A stretch of 64,000 nt of DNA, taken from NCBI GenBank assembly GCA_965246915.1, contig CBDFGB010000010.1:62001-126000 (forward strand). Reading direction: 5' to 3'. The position numbers were made by a program, and so were the translations under genes. Below, piece by piece: positions 24,067-33,237 of this stretch (position 1 is the stretch's first letter; the number at the start of each line of letters is the position of its first letter). The notes beneath the pieces were generated by a model that was not told where the DNA came from, ran no database searches, and saw only the letters and a program-made list of their open reading frames with translations. The DNA comes from CAVRQM01 sp965246915 (lineage in GTDB: Bacteria; Pseudomonadota; Alphaproteobacteria; Acetobacterales; Acetobacteraceae).

Positions 24067-25560
24067 ATGCCCCTCGCCCGCGTCCGCAGCTTCGCCTTCT
24101 CCGGCATCGAGGCGGTGCCCGTCGAGGTCCAGGTCCAGATCTCCTCGGGCCTGCCCGCCTTCCTCGTCGTGGGCCTGCCCGACAAAGCCGTCGGCGAGGC
24201 ACGCGAGCGGGTCCGCGCGGCGCTGACCGCCATGGGTCTCTCGCTGCCGCCGCGCCGGGTTCTCATCAACCTGGCACCAGCCGACCTGCTCAAGGAAGGC
24301 AGCCATTTCGACCTGCCCATCGCCATCGCCGTGCTGGCGGCCATGGAGGTGCTCGCCACCGAGGACATCGCGGAATACGCGGCCCTCGGCGAACTCTCGC
24401 TCGACGGCGGCCTGAACGCGGTGGCGGGCGTGCTGCCGGCGGCCCTGGCCGCGTCGCAGATGGACCTCGGCCTCATCTGCCCGGCGGTGCAGGGCGGCGA
24501 GGCGGCGTGGGCCGGGCGCATCGACATCCTGGCGCCCCCCGACCTGCTTGCCCTGATCAACCATTTTCGCGGCACCCAGGTCTTGACCGCCCCGGCGCCG
24601 GGCGGCGTGGCGCAGGGGCCGGCGTCACCGGACATGATCGAGGTGCGCGGGATGGAGACGGCGAAGCGGGCGCTGGAAATCGCCGCCGCGGGGGGGCACA
24701 ATCTGCTGATGATCGGCCCCCCGGGTTCCGGCAAGTCCATGCTGGCCGCCAGATTGCCGGCGCTCCTGCCCGATCTGCTGCCGCAGGAAGCGCTCGAGGT
24801 CAGCATGATCCATAGCGTCGCGGGCATGCTCGACGGCGGCAGGCTCGTGCAGCGTCCTCCTTTCCGCGAACCGCATCACAGTGCGTCGCAGGCGGCATTG
24901 ACCGGCGGCGGGCAGCGCGCGCGGCCGGGCGAGGTCTCGCTGGCCCATCGTGGCGTGCTGTTTTTGGACGAGTTGCCGGAGTTTCCCCGCGTCGCTCTGG
25001 AGGCGCTGCGCCAGCCCTTGGAAAGCGGTCGCACCACGGTTGCCCGCGCGATGGCGCATGTCACCTATCCGGCCCGCTTTCAGTTGATCGCCGCGATGAA
25101 TCCCTGTCGGTGCGGCCATCTCGGCGACGCCTCGCGCGAATGCGGCCGCGCCCCGCGCTGCGGCGAGGACTACCAGGGCCGCATCAGCGGCCCGCTGCTC
25201 GACCGCATCGACCTGACCGTCGCCGTCCAGCCGGTGGCCCCGGCCGAGTTGTCCCGCGCCCCCACCGGCGAGACCAGCCAGACCGTCGCCGGCCGGGTCG
25301 CCGACGCCCGCTCCCGGCAGCGGGCCCGCATCGGCGAATGCAACAATGCGGAGGCGGATGTCGGCGGCTTCGACCTCGCCCCGGAGGCGCGCGCGCTGGC
25401 CGAACAGGCGGCCGATAAGCTTCGCCTGTCGCCGCGCGGCTACGCACGGACCTTGCGGGTGGCGCGAAGCGTCGCCGACCTCGCCGCCGCGCCGACGATC
25501 CGGCGACAGGATGTGGCGGAGGCACTGGCCTTCCGCCATCGCGGCTTGGGTCGCGCTTGA
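24067..25560 (+). CDS. comM: YifB/ComM family Mg-chelatase-like AAA+ ATPase
   Basis: A 497-residue hexameric helicase-type ATPase. The ComM family promotes branch migration during integration of transforming DNA. An N-terminal ChlI/Lon-like domain (residues 1-170, GLPAFLVVGLPDKAVGE, LINLAPADLLKEGSHFDLPIA) precedes the Mg-chelatase AAA+ domain with Walker A IGPPGSGKSM and Walker B VLFLDELPEF, and a C-terminal helical region (LSPRGYARTLRVARSVADL). A CxCG cluster (NPCRCG, then ECGRAPRCG) is characteristic. Length is normal. Its stop overlaps the TTG start of the P1 peptidase by TTGA. The name is by family resemblance; natural competence is not otherwise evident in the window. Confidence 0.92.
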   Translation: MPLARVRSFAFSGIEAVPVEVQVQISSGLPAFLVVGLPDKAVGEARERVRAALTAMGLSLPPRRVLINLAPADLLKEGSHFDLPIAIAVLAAMEVLATEDIAEYAALGELSLDGGLNAVAGVLPAALAASQMDLGLICPAVQGGEAAWAGRIDILAPPDLLALINHFRGTQVLTAPAPGGVAQGPASPDMIEVRGMETAKRALEIAAAGGHNLLMIGPPGSGKSMLAARLPALLPDLLPQEALEVSMIHSVAGMLDGGRLVQRPPFREPHHSASQAALTGGGQRARPGEVSLAHRGVLFLDELPEFPRVALEALRQPLESGRTTVARAMAHVTYPARFQLIAAMNPCRCGHLGDASRECGRAPRCGEDYQGRISGPLLDRIDLTVAVQPVAPAELSRAPTGETSQTVAGRVADARSRQRARIGECNNAEADVGGFDLAPEARALAEQAADKLRLSPRGYARTLRVARSVADLAAAPTIRRQDVAEALAFRHRGLGRA

Positions 25561-26621
25561 CCGCGCCGCCGCCGTCGCCGCGACTGAACCTGCTGACCGA
25601 CATCGTCGGTCTCACGGTCGGGCACGCGACGGATCCGGCATTGGGGTCGGGCGTCACCGCCATCCTGTTCGACACGCCGTCGGTCGTCGGCGTGTCGATC
25701 CTCGGCGGCGCGCCGGGCGGGCGCGACATCGCCATGCTCGACCCGTCGATGACCATCGAACGGATCGACGCGGTCGTCCTCTCGGGCGGCTCCATCTTCG
25801 GCCTGGACGCGGCCGGAGGCGTACAGGCGGCCTTGCGGGCGTCGGGTCGCGGCGTCGTGTTCGCGGGCTATCCCGTGCCGCTGGTCAGCGCCGCGATCCT
25901 GTTCGATCTGGCCAACGGCGGCGACAAGGCGTGGGGCCGGTTCTCGCCCTATCGCGACCTGGGGTGGGAGGCCGCACAGGCGGCCGCGCACGGCGCGTTC
26001 GACCTCGGCAGCGTCGGCGCCGGCACGGGGGCCACGACAGCCTCCGTCAAGGGCGGGTTGGGCTCGGCGAGCACCACCACATCGGCCGGACATTCGATCG
26101 CCGCGATCGTCGCCTGCAACGCGGTCGGCACGCCGCTGATCGGCGATGGGCCGCACTTCTGGGCCGCTCCGTTTGAACATGAAGGTGAGTTCGGCGGCCT
26201 CGGTATGCCGGCTGTCGTGGCCGCGTCCGACCTGACGCCGCGCCTCAAGCGTCGTCGCGCGCCGGCCACCACGATCGGTCTGGTCGCCACGGACGCGGTC
26301 CTGACCAGACCGCAATCGACACGGCTGGCGATCATGGCGCATGACGGGCTGGCCCGTGCCGTCGTGCCGGCGCACGCGCCCATGGACGGCGACACGATGT
26401 TCGCCGCGGCGACCGCGAAACGGGCGCTGGCAGACCCGGTCGGCGAGCTGACGGAGCTAGGACACGCGGCCGCGCTCGTGGTCGCCCGCGCCATCGGCCG
26501 CGCCATCTTCGCCGCGACCGCGCTGCCCCAACCGGACACCCAGCCGACATGGCGGGACCGCTTCGGCCGGTCGCGCACAATCTCTCCTGACCGGGCTCAG
26601 TCGCCCGAGGGCTCGCCATAG
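25557..26621 (+). CDS. P1 (S58/DmpA-NylC) family N-terminal nucleophile peptidase
   Basis: A 354-residue Ntn-fold hydrolase of the P1/DmpA family, which releases N-terminal residues from amides and peptides after self-cleavage. Landmarks are LTDIVGLTVGHATD, VSILGGAPGGRD, LSGGSIFGLDAAGGV and VGAGTGATTASVKGGLGSAS. The probable autocleavage site and nucleophile is the threonine in PMDGDTMFA, near residue 281, as in the NylC-like branch. It starts with TTG at 25557, overlapping the comM stop (TTGA). The physiological substrate is unknown. Its last 25 bases overlap the convergent small gene at 26597. Confidence 0.87.
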   Translation: MTAPPPSPRLNLLTDIVGLTVGHATDPALGSGVTAILFDTPSVVGVSILGGAPGGRDIAMLDPSMTIERIDAVVLSGGSIFGLDAAGGVQAALRASGRGVVFAGYPVPLVSAAILFDLANGGDKAWGRFSPYRDLGWEAAQAAAHGAFDLGSVGAGTGATTASVKGGLGSASTTTSAGHSIAAIVACNAVGTPLIGDGPHFWAAPFEHEGEFGGLGMPAVVAASDLTPRLKRRRAPATTIGLVATDAVLTRPQSTRLAIMAHDGLARAVVPAHAPMDGDTMFAAATAKRALADPVGELTELGHAAALVVARAIGRAIFAATALPQPDTQPTWRDRFGRSRTISPDRAQSPEGSP

Positions 26622-26875
26622 AGCTGTTGCGTCAGCTCGATCAGCCGCCGCTCCGCCACCTCCAGCCGGTCGATAAGCTTCAGTGTCGTGTCCGGCGGAA
26701 ACGCGACCAGATAGCGCTCGACGAACGAGCGGGCGCCGGTATCGCCGTCCGTCAGGATGTCGACGTTCCCCCAAACCCGCGACGCCCAAGCCGCCGCCCG
26801 CCGCATACCGGCCAGATCGAGCGGGGCCCGATTGGCGCGCTCGAGGTAGGCGTTGATAAGCGAGAGGAACCTCAT
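26597..26875 (-). CDS. small protein of unknown function
   Basis: A 92-residue protein not recognised. It starts MRFLSLINAYLERANRAP; AGGAA lies five bases before the ATG at 26875, which supports that start over longer possibilities. The middle has aromatic and charged residues (AAAWASRVWGNVDIL, FVERYLVAF) and the C-terminal third is an amphipathic helix ending LIELTQQLYGEPSGD. No signal peptide or membrane segment is seen. It converges with, and overlaps by 25 bases, the P1 peptidase gene. Confidence 0.5.
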   Translation of the reverse strand: MRFLSLINAYLERANRAPLDLAGMRRAAAWASRVWGNVDILTDGDTGARSFVERYLVAFPPDTTLKLIDRLEVAERRLIELTQQLYGEPSGD

Positions 26876-27050
26876 ATGTTCCTGTAGCGCATCAGCGCGC
26901 TTTCGACAACTGCTTTTCGGTCGCACGCGGTGCTCGCCGGCCCAGGGGACGGACGGCCCTCTGCAAGCGTCCCGGCGGCCGACACGGATACAAAATAGCT
27001 CAAATTCGTGTGCGATATCGATAGTGAGTTTCTTTCCAACCGTGAATGCC

Positions 27051-27069
27051 TTAGCAACCGTATTGCTAA
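27051..27069. promoter_or_regulatory. 19-bp palindrome, candidate operator
   Basis: TTAGCAA-CCGTA-TTGCTAA is a perfect inverted repeat with a 5-base spacer, 31 bases before the start of the secreted hydrolase. It stands in the 224-base gap 26876-27099, whose right half is clearly more AT-rich than its surroundings and should hold the promoter. No regulator gene lies beside it. Confidence 0.5.
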
Positions 27070-27099
27070 TTCATTCAAGTCAACGTTTGGAAAAAAAAC

Positions 27100-28029
27100 A
27101 TGTATCGACACATCGCGACCATTGTCGCGGCATTGTGCTTGGGGCCGCTGACGGCACACGCGGAGGCGATGCCGCCTGACCCCGTCCCGGCGATGGTCCG
27201 GCTTCCGAACGGACCATATTTCGTCGAAACCGTATCGAACTTGCGCTACGGACCATACCCGAAGAACACCGTGGACATCTGTCGCCCGGCGCCCACGGCC
27301 GATCAGTGGACAGGGCCGTTTCCGGCCATGGTGATCGTCCACGGCGGTGCCTGGAGTGGTGGCGACAAGGGCTATCACGCGCCCGACTGCGTGTTCTGGG
27401 CGAGCTACGGATTCGTCGGCGTCAACATCAACTACCGGCTGCAGCGCAGCGACGATCCGTCGTCGTGGTGGCCCACCCAACTGGTCGACGCGCAGGCGGC
27501 GGTCCGTTGGGTCCGCGCCAGCGCGGCAACCCTTGGCGTGGCGGCCAGTCATGTCTACGCGATGGGCGATTCCGCCGGGGGCCAGATTGCGGAATATCTC
27601 GGATTCCAGTCCGCGAACGTGCCAGGCGATTTGGCCACGCTGTATCCCCGTCTCAGTCCGCACGTGCAGTTCGTGATCGCCGAATGGGCCCCGTCGCATT
27701 GGGGGCCTTCGCTCTGGCGTGCTGATGCGCCGACCCGCCGCACCTACGATCTCGTGCCAGCCAACTATCTGCGGACGGCGCGAACGCTTCTGGTGCAGGG
27801 CACCGACGATACGATCGTTCTGCCCACGCAGTCGATCGACCTCTACAACGAATTGCGGACGTTCGGCCGGCCGGTGCAATACTTGGAGTTCAAAGGCGGC
27901 CATGGCTTCGTCGGAACGACATCCTCGATCATCACGGCAGTACGGATCCGGGAAATCAATGCATCCATGGCGCAAGCCAAGTATTTCAAGGTGATGCCCG
28001 ATTCGGTCAAGGGTCCGGTCGAACCGTAG
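27100..28029 (+). CDS. secreted alpha/beta hydrolase (HSL/BD-FAE-type esterase)
   Basis: A 309-residue serine hydrolase with a Sec signal peptide (residues 1-23, ending TAHAEA). The oxyanion-hole motif is VIVHGGAWSGG near residue 80 and the nucleophile elbow is MGDSAGGQIAEYLG near residue 154. The acid is probably the aspartate in VQGTDDTIVLP and the histidine is in KGGHGFVG. These features fit carboxylesterases and feruloyl- or formamidase-like enzymes; the substrate is unknown. The ATG follows a run of eight A residues with only a weak GGA upstream. Stops 7 bases from the convergent ABC operon. Confidence 0.85.
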   Translation: MYRHIATIVAALCLGPLTAHAEAMPPDPVPAMVRLPNGPYFVETVSNLRYGPYPKNTVDICRPAPTADQWTGPFPAMVIVHGGAWSGGDKGYHAPDCVFWASYGFVGVNINYRLQRSDDPSSWWPTQLVDAQAAVRWVRASAATLGVAASHVYAMGDSAGGQIAEYLGFQSANVPGDLATLYPRLSPHVQFVIAEWAPSHWGPSLWRADAPTRRTYDLVPANYLRTARTLLVQGTDDTIVLPTQSIDLYNELRTFGRPVQYLEFKGGHGFVGTTSSIITAVRIREINASMAQAKYFKVMPDSVKGPVEP

Positions 28030-28036
28030 CCCTGCG

Positions 28037-28972
28037 TCATCCCGTCGTCGCCGCATGGCACGCAACCCTGCGGTCGCCGACTTCGCGCAGTGCCGGCATC
28101 ACGTGCCGGCATTCTGCCTGCTCGCGTGGACAGACGCCCGCGTGCGGACATCCCGCGGAGGGCGGTGCTTCCGACACAGCCTCTCGTGGCGCCGGCGCAC
28201 TGCCTCCGGCCGCCGCCACGAGCGTGGACGTGTAGGGATGCAGCGGTGTCGCAAACACCGCACTTACCTGCCCGCTCTCGACGACGTGGCCGCGCAGCAA
28301 GACCGCGACCTCGTCGCACACGCTGCGCACCACGGCGAGGTCGTGGCTGATGAACAGCCAGCCTATCCCGGCCTGCCGCTGCTGCGCGATCAGCTCGAGG
28401 ATTTGCGCTTGTATCGAAACGTCGAGCGCCGAGACCGGCTCGTCGGCCACGATCAACGCGGGCCGCGTGACGATCGCCCGGGCGATTGCGATGCGCTGCC
28501 GCTGGCCGCCGGAGAATTCGTGAGGATGGCGCTGCATCGCCACGCTCGGCAGACCGACGCGCGCGAGCGCCTCGGCAACCCGTTCGCGCCGACCCGCGCG
28601 GCTCACCTCGGGCTCCAATGCGGCGATCGGCTCGGCAACGATCCGCCCGACGCGCATGCGCGGGTCGAGCGAACCGTTTGGATCCTGGAATACCGCCTGC
28701 ATCCGCCGGCGCATGCGGCGAAGCTCGGTCGGCCGCAGCGTGAACAGGTCCGCGCCCTCCAGACGAACCGTTCCGCCTTGCGGCCTTTCCAGCGCGAGCA
28801 CGGTTCGCGCCAGCGTCGACTTCCCGCTGCCGCTCTCGCCCACCAGCCCCAGCGCGCCGCCATCGGGAATGTTCAGGCTGACGCCGTGCAGGACCCGCGT
28901 GGCGGGCACGCCACGGTTCCGCCAGCCACGGCTCGGATGCGATCGGACGAGTTGCTCGACCTCGAGCAGCAT
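28037..28972 (-). CDS. dipeptide/oligopeptide ABC transporter ATPase (DppF-like)
   Basis: A 311-residue ATPase, last gene of a five-gene importer. Walker A is GESGSGKST, signature FSGGQRQRIAIARA, Walker B LIVADEPVSALD and the switch region FISHDLAVV. The C-terminal oligopeptide-transporter extension contains a cysteine cluster (AGCPHAGVCPREQAECRH), which in DppD/DppF-type ATPases binds an iron-sulfur cluster or has a structural role. Start ATG 28972 overlaps the preceding stop (TGATG). Substrate is a peptide or other compound carried by this family, including nickel chelates. Confidence 0.88.
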   Translation of the reverse strand: MLLEVEQLVRSHPSRGWRNRGVPATRVLHGVSLNIPDGGALGLVGESGSGKSTLARTVLALERPQGGTVRLEGADLFTLRPTELRRMRRRMQAVFQDPNGSLDPRMRVGRIVAEPIAALEPEVSRAGRRERVAEALARVGLPSVAMQRHPHEFSGGQRQRIAIARAIVTRPALIVADEPVSALDVSIQAQILELIAQQRQAGIGWLFISHDLAVVRSVCDEVAVLLRGHVVESGQVSAVFATPLHPYTSTLVAAAGGSAPAPREAVSEAPPSAGCPHAGVCPREQAECRHVMPALREVGDRRVACHAATTG

Positions 28973-29895
28973 CAGAACGGATGCCAACAGGCGACGGCAT
29001 GTTCCGGCCCGCCGTGCAACGCCGGAGGTTCCGCGCAACGCGGGTCGGCACGTGGACAACGCGGCGCGAACACGCATCCCGGCGGCAAGCGGTGCGGATC
29101 GGGCGGGCTTCCGGGAATCGTCCTCGGCCGTCCCGAGGCGGCATGCGGCGAGGCGTCGAGCAGGGCGCGCGTGTACGGATGCGCCAGGCGCGAGAAAACC
29201 GCGACGGCGGTTCCGCTCTCCATGACACGGCCCCCATACAGGACCACGACCCGGTGGGCCCGCCGCTCCACCAGGCGCAGGTCGTGGCTGATGAGCAGCA
29301 TCGCCATCCCCCGTGCGGCGGTGATCCCCGCCAGCAGATCGAGCGTGCGCGCCTGATGCACCGCGTCCAGCGCGGTCGTCGGCTCATCGGCCAGCAACAG
29401 GTCCGGACCGCAGGCGATCGCCGCGGCGATCAGCGCCCGCTGACGCTGTCCACCCGACAGCCGGTGGGCAACGCTGCCCGGCGGGATGCGCGGCGGCGCG
29501 AGGCCGACCGAGGCCAGCAGGTCCGCCGCCCGCGCCCGGGCCGCACGTCGCGACAGACCCCGGTGCGCGCGCAACGCCTCGCCCACCGCGTCATCGATCC
29601 GCTGGCGCGGGTCGAGCGCCGTCATCGGCTCCTGAAACACCATCCCGATCCGGTCGCCGCGAAGGCGGGCCAGCAGCGCCTCGTCCAGCCGCGCGCCGCC
29701 GAACCGGATCGCGCCGCCGACCGTCGCACCCTCCGGCAGCAGCCCTAGGATCGCGAGCGCGGTCAGCGACTTGCCGCTGCCGCTCTCGCCCACCATGCCG
29801 ACCGTCTCGGCGGCCGCGACGGAAAACGACACGTCGTGCAGCACGGCGGCCCCGCCGATCGTGACCGTCAGCCCCGCGACGTCCAGCAGGCTCAT
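28972..29895 (-). CDS. dipeptide/oligopeptide ABC transporter ATPase (DppD-like)
   Basis: A 307-residue ATPase, partner of the DppF-like subunit. Walker A is GESGSGKSL (Ser/Leu after Lys), signature LSGGQRQRALIAAAIA, Walker B LLLADEPTTALD, and switch LISHDLRLVE. The C-terminal extension again holds spaced cysteines (PPGCVFAPRCPRADPRCAEP). Starts at ATG 29895 overlapping the permease stop by ATGA; the longer open frame to the left is only a shadow of the permease gene. Confidence 0.88.
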   Translation of the reverse strand: MSLLDVAGLTVTIGGAAVLHDVSFSVAAAETVGMVGESGSGKSLTALAILGLLPEGATVGGAIRFGGARLDEALLARLRGDRIGMVFQEPMTALDPRQRIDDAVGEALRAHRGLSRRAARARAADLLASVGLAPPRIPPGSVAHRLSGGQRQRALIAAAIACGPDLLLADEPTTALDAVHQARTLDLLAGITAARGMAMLLISHDLRLVERRAHRVVVLYGGRVMESGTAVAVFSRLAHPYTRALLDASPHAASGRPRTIPGSPPDPHRLPPGCVFAPRCPRADPRCAEPPALHGGPEHAVACWHPF

Positions 29896-30692
29896 CGCCG
29901 CGCGCGCGGGTCGAGCACGGTCTGCAGCCCGTCGCCCAGCAGGTTCAACCCGAGCACCGCCAGCGTGATCGCGGCCCCCGGCAGCACGGCCAAGGAAGGC
30001 GCGCGGAATATGTAGGTCTGCGCGTCGTTCAGCATCCGGCCCCAGCTCGGCCAGGGCGGCTGGGTGCCGAGACCCAGATAGGCCAGGCCCGCATCGGCCA
30101 CGATCGCCACCCCGAATTGGATCGTCGCCAGCACGACCAGCGCCGGGGCGATGTTCGGCAGGACGTGCAGCACGGCGATCGCCGCCCCGCCCCGCCCCGC
30201 CACCCGCGCCGCCCGCACGAAATCGCGCCGCCAGACGCCGAGTGCCGCGGCCCGCGCCACGCGGGCGAACACCGGGATGTTGAACAGCCCGATCGCCACC
30301 GCCGCGTTGGCGGCACCTGGCCCGGCCAACGCGGTGATCATCACCGCCGTCAGCAGCGCCGGGAACGCGAAGGCGAGGTCGGCCGCGCGCATGATCGCCT
30401 GATCGAGCAGGCCGCCCCGCGCCGCCGCCAGCATCCCGGCCGGCACGCCGACGACCGCGCCCAGCAGGACCGCGACGACGCTGACCGCCAGCGTCTGCGC
30501 CGAGCCGGCCATCAGCATCGAGGCGACGTCCCGGCCGAACGCGTCCGAGCCGAGCCAGTGCGCGGACGCTGGCGGCGCCAGGCGGTGGGCGATGTCGATG
30601 GACGCCGGATCGTGCGGAGTCCACACCAACGAGACCGCCGCGACCAGGACCAGCGCCGCGGTGATCGCCGCGCCGACGACCAGCGCCTTCAT
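29892..30692 (-). CDS. dipeptide ABC transporter permease (DppC-like)
   Basis: A 266-residue permease with about six hydrophobic helices. Typical DppC features: a first helix, then the periplasmic segment HRLAPPASAHWLGSDAFGRDV, the EAA-like loop DFVRAARVAGRGGAAIAV and LAYLGLGTQPPWPSWGRML. ATG 30692 overlaps the DppB-like stop by ATGA, and its own stop overlaps the ATPase start. Confidence 0.87.
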   Translation of the reverse strand: MKALVVGAAITAALVLVAAVSLVWTPHDPASIDIAHRLAPPASAHWLGSDAFGRDVASMLMAGSAQTLAVSVVAVLLGAVVGVPAGMLAAARGGLLDQAIMRAADLAFAFPALLTAVMITALAGPGAANAAVAIGLFNIPVFARVARAAALGVWRRDFVRAARVAGRGGAAIAVLHVLPNIAPALVVLATIQFGVAIVADAGLAYLGLGTQPPWPSWGRMLNDAQTYIFRAPSLAVLPGAAITLAVLGLNLLGDGLQTVLDPRARR

Positions 30693-31600
30693 CCGCGCAG
30701 CCTCGGGTCCAGCGCCGCCTGCGCCAGATCGACCGCGAAATTGACCACGATCACCGAAGCCGACAGCAGCACCACCAGATCGCGCACGACGATCAGATCG
30801 CGCTGGGCGATCGCCTGAAACAACAGACGCCCAAGCCCCGGCAGGCTGAAGACGTTCTCGATCAGCACGGCGCCGGACAGCAGGAAGCCGAACTGCAGGC
30901 CGAGGACGGTCAGGATCGGCCCCGCCGCGTTGGGCACGGCATGCGCCCACAACGCGCCGCGCCGCGACCGGCCCCGCGCCCGGGCGGCGCGGACATAGTC
31001 CTCCGCCAACGTCTCGATGACCGCCGAGCGGGTCACCCGCGCCAGGATCGCCGCCTGCGGCAGCGCGAGCGCCAGCGTCGGCAGCAGCAGCGCCCGCGCG
31101 GCCGGCCAAGCGCCCGCCTGCCAGCCCGGAAAACCCCCGGCCGGCAGCAGCGGCCAGGCGATCGCGAAGGCGAGCACGAGCAGCAGCCCGAGCCAGAAAT
31201 TTGGCACCGCCACGCCCAGCTGGGCGACGGCCATCGCCGCCGCTTCCGCGGCACGTCCCCGCCGTGACGCCGCCCACACGCCGAGCGGCACCGCGATCGC
31301 CGTCGAGACCACGATCGCCGAGGCGGCCAGCGGCACGCTGATCGCCGCCCGCTGCGCGATCAGGTCGGCGACCGGCACGTGATACGTGACGCTGCGCCCG
31401 AACTCGCCGATGAGCATGCCTCCCAGCCAAGCGACGTATCGCGTGGCGACAGGCTGATCGAGGCCCATCTCATGCCGCAACGCGGCAAGGGTGTCCGGCC
31501 GCGCGCCGGTGCCGAGGATGATCGCCGCCGGGTCGCCCGGCAGCACGTCCATCGCCACGAACACCACCAGCGACGCGGCGAGCAGCGTTGCCAGCAGCAC
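30689..31600 (-). CDS. dipeptide ABC transporter permease (DppB-like)
   Basis: A 303-residue permease with the DppB plan: an N-terminal helix, AMDVLPGDPAAIILG, then RHEMGLDQPVATRYVAWL, and the EAA-type loop DYVRAARARGRSRRGALW. The GTG at 31600 is the first usable start after the binding-protein stop (33 bases upstream) but gives an N-terminus about ten residues shorter than usual. The in-frame sequence before it (LARRLAGSTA) looks like the missing start of helix 1, so a non-standard upstream start codon is possible. Confidence 0.85.
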   Translation of the reverse strand: MLLATLLAASLVVFVAMDVLPGDPAAIILGTGARPDTLAALRHEMGLDQPVATRYVAWLGGMLIGEFGRSVTYHVPVADLIAQRAAISVPLAASAIVVSTAIAVPLGVWAASRRGRAAEAAAMAVAQLGVAVPNFWLGLLLVLAFAIAWPLLPAGGFPGWQAGAWPAARALLLPTLALALPQAAILARVTRSAVIETLAEDYVRAARARGRSRRGALWAHAVPNAAGPILTVLGLQFGFLLSGAVLIENVFSLPGLGRLLFQAIAQRDLIVVRDLVVLLSASVIVVNFAVDLAQAALDPRLRG

Positions 31601-31632
31601 CGCCGTGCTGCCGGCGAGGCGACGCGCGAGCG

Positions 31633-33105
31633 TCAGTCGGCGGCCCAGCTCACCCGGCTCAGATCGTTCGCGGGCACCGGATCATTCTCCCACAGGCCGC
31701 GTAGCTTGGCGTTCCACACGCCGATCTTCGGCAGCGCGAACAGATAGACGGCCGGCGCGTCCTCGGCGAGCTTGCGTTGCAAGGCCTCGAGCGCCTCGAT
31801 CTGCTTGGCCGGCTCGATCGCCGCCAGATAGGCGTCATACAGCGTCTTGTACTCCGGACTCTTGTAGGCGAAGTAGTATGTGTCGCGGGCGTAGATATCG
31901 AGGTCGCGCGCCTCGGTGTGGGAGATCACCGTCGCGTCGAAGTCGCCCTTGAGGAAGACCTGGTCGATCCACTGCGCCCACTCGATCGGCACGAGCTTCG
32001 CCTTGATGCCAACCTGCTGCAGCATCGCCGCGATCACCTCGCCGCCCTTTCGGGCATATGGCGGCGGCGGCAGCGCGATGGTGATCGTCGCACCCGGCTT
32101 CACTCCCGCCGCGGCCAGCAGCGCCTTTGCCGCCGCCACGTCGAACGGATAGGTCTGCGTCAAGTCGACATAGCCGGGATCGCCCGGCACGTAATGCGAG
32201 CCGATCGGCGCGCCGAATCCGCTCTGCACCGCCTCGATCAGCGCGTGGCGGTCGATCGCGTGGGTCAGCGCGCGCCGCACCCGCACATCGTCGAACGGCT
32301 TCCTCGCGTTGTTCAGCGCCAGGATCGTCTTGCCCTCGGTGGTGCCGACCTTGACCACCAGCCGCGCGTCGGCCTTGAGCGTGTCGAGCGTCTCCGGCGC
32401 GGGGAAATTGCTGAACGCGTCGAGATCGCCGGACAGCATCGCCGCCGTGGCCGCCGCGGGATCGGCGATGAAGCGGAACGTCACCTCCGACAGTTTCGGC
32501 TGCGATCCCCAATACTCGGCGTTGCGCGCCAGCGTGACATGGTCGCCCTGCACCCATTCCTTGAACTTGAACGCGCCGGTGCCGACCGGGTGGGTCGCGT
32601 TGTTCGCGACGCTGTCCGGATGCACCATCACCGCGTCGCCCCAGCCCATGTTGAACAGGAACTGCGCGCTCGGGGCCTTCAGGGTCACGACGGCGGTGTT
32701 CGGATCCGGGCATTCGATCTTGGCGATCGGCGCGAACAGGCCCTTCTGCGCGTTGACGCTGTCCGGCGCCATCGCCCGCTCGTAGGAGAACTTCACGACG
32801 GCGCAGTCGAACGGCTTGCCGTCATGGAATTTCACGCCGGGGATGAGGCGGAACGTGTAGGTCAGGGCGTCCTTCGACACGCTCCAGCTTTCGGCGAGGT
32901 CGGGCTGCACCTCGCCCTTGGCGTCGATCCGCGTCAGGCCCTCGAAGATGTTCTGGTAGGTGACTTCGCGGATCGCCGAGGCCGCGCCCGCCGTGGGGTC
33001 GAGGTTCGGCGGCTCCAGCACCATGCCGAGCGACAACGTGTCCTTGGCCTGTGCGCCCGTGGACGCGCAGGCCGCGACGAGAGCGGCGGCGATCAGGCGC
33101 TTCAT
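31633..33105 (-). CDS. dipeptide-type ABC transporter substrate-binding protein (DppA family)
   Basis: A 490-residue periplasmic binding protein of SBP family 5, first gene of the operon. Sec signal peptide MKRLIAAALVAACASTGAQA. Landmarks are EPPNLDPTAGAASAI, YQNIFEGLTRIDAKGEVQPD, AESWSVSKD, PGVKFHDGKPFD, VGTGAFKFKEW and VRRALTHAIDR. The start is the ATG at 33105 since it alone provides a signal peptide. Such proteins bind peptides, opines, glutathione, nickel chelates or sugars; the ligand here is unknown. Confidence 0.87.
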   Translation of the reverse strand: MKRLIAAALVAACASTGAQAKDTLSLGMVLEPPNLDPTAGAASAIREVTYQNIFEGLTRIDAKGEVQPDLAESWSVSKDALTYTFRLIPGVKFHDGKPFDCAVVKFSYERAMAPDSVNAQKGLFAPIAKIECPDPNTAVVTLKAPSAQFLFNMGWGDAVMVHPDSVANNATHPVGTGAFKFKEWVQGDHVTLARNAEYWGSQPKLSEVTFRFIADPAAATAAMLSGDLDAFSNFPAPETLDTLKADARLVVKVGTTEGKTILALNNARKPFDDVRVRRALTHAIDRHALIEAVQSGFGAPIGSHYVPGDPGYVDLTQTYPFDVAAAKALLAAAGVKPGATITIALPPPPYARKGGEVIAAMLQQVGIKAKLVPIEWAQWIDQVFLKGDFDATVISHTEARDLDIYARDTYYFAYKSPEYKTLYDAYLAAIEPAKQIEALEALQRKLAEDAPAVYLFALPKIGVWNAKLRGLWENDPVPANDLSRVSWAAD

Positions 33106-33189
33106 CGATGGCTCCCCCAGGAACGCGGCCGGAGTGCAACAGCGGGGCGGGTTGCGGTCAAGCGGCAACCCGATCCCGGAGTCCCCTTC

Positions 33190-33219
33190 CCCCGGCCCCT
33201 CGATACGGGAGGGCCGGGG
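33190..33219. repeat. GC-rich palindromic interspersed repeat
   Basis: CCCCGGCCC (33190-33198) pairs with GGGCCGGGG (33211-33219) around a 12-base loop; the flank GGTGGGGGTGAC continues the repeat. Related to the sequence at 17534-17565. It occupies most of the 132-base gap between the binding-protein gene and the adhesin remnant, where the importer promoter must also lie. Confidence 0.5.
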
Positions 33220-33237
33220 TGGGGGTGACGCCCAGCC

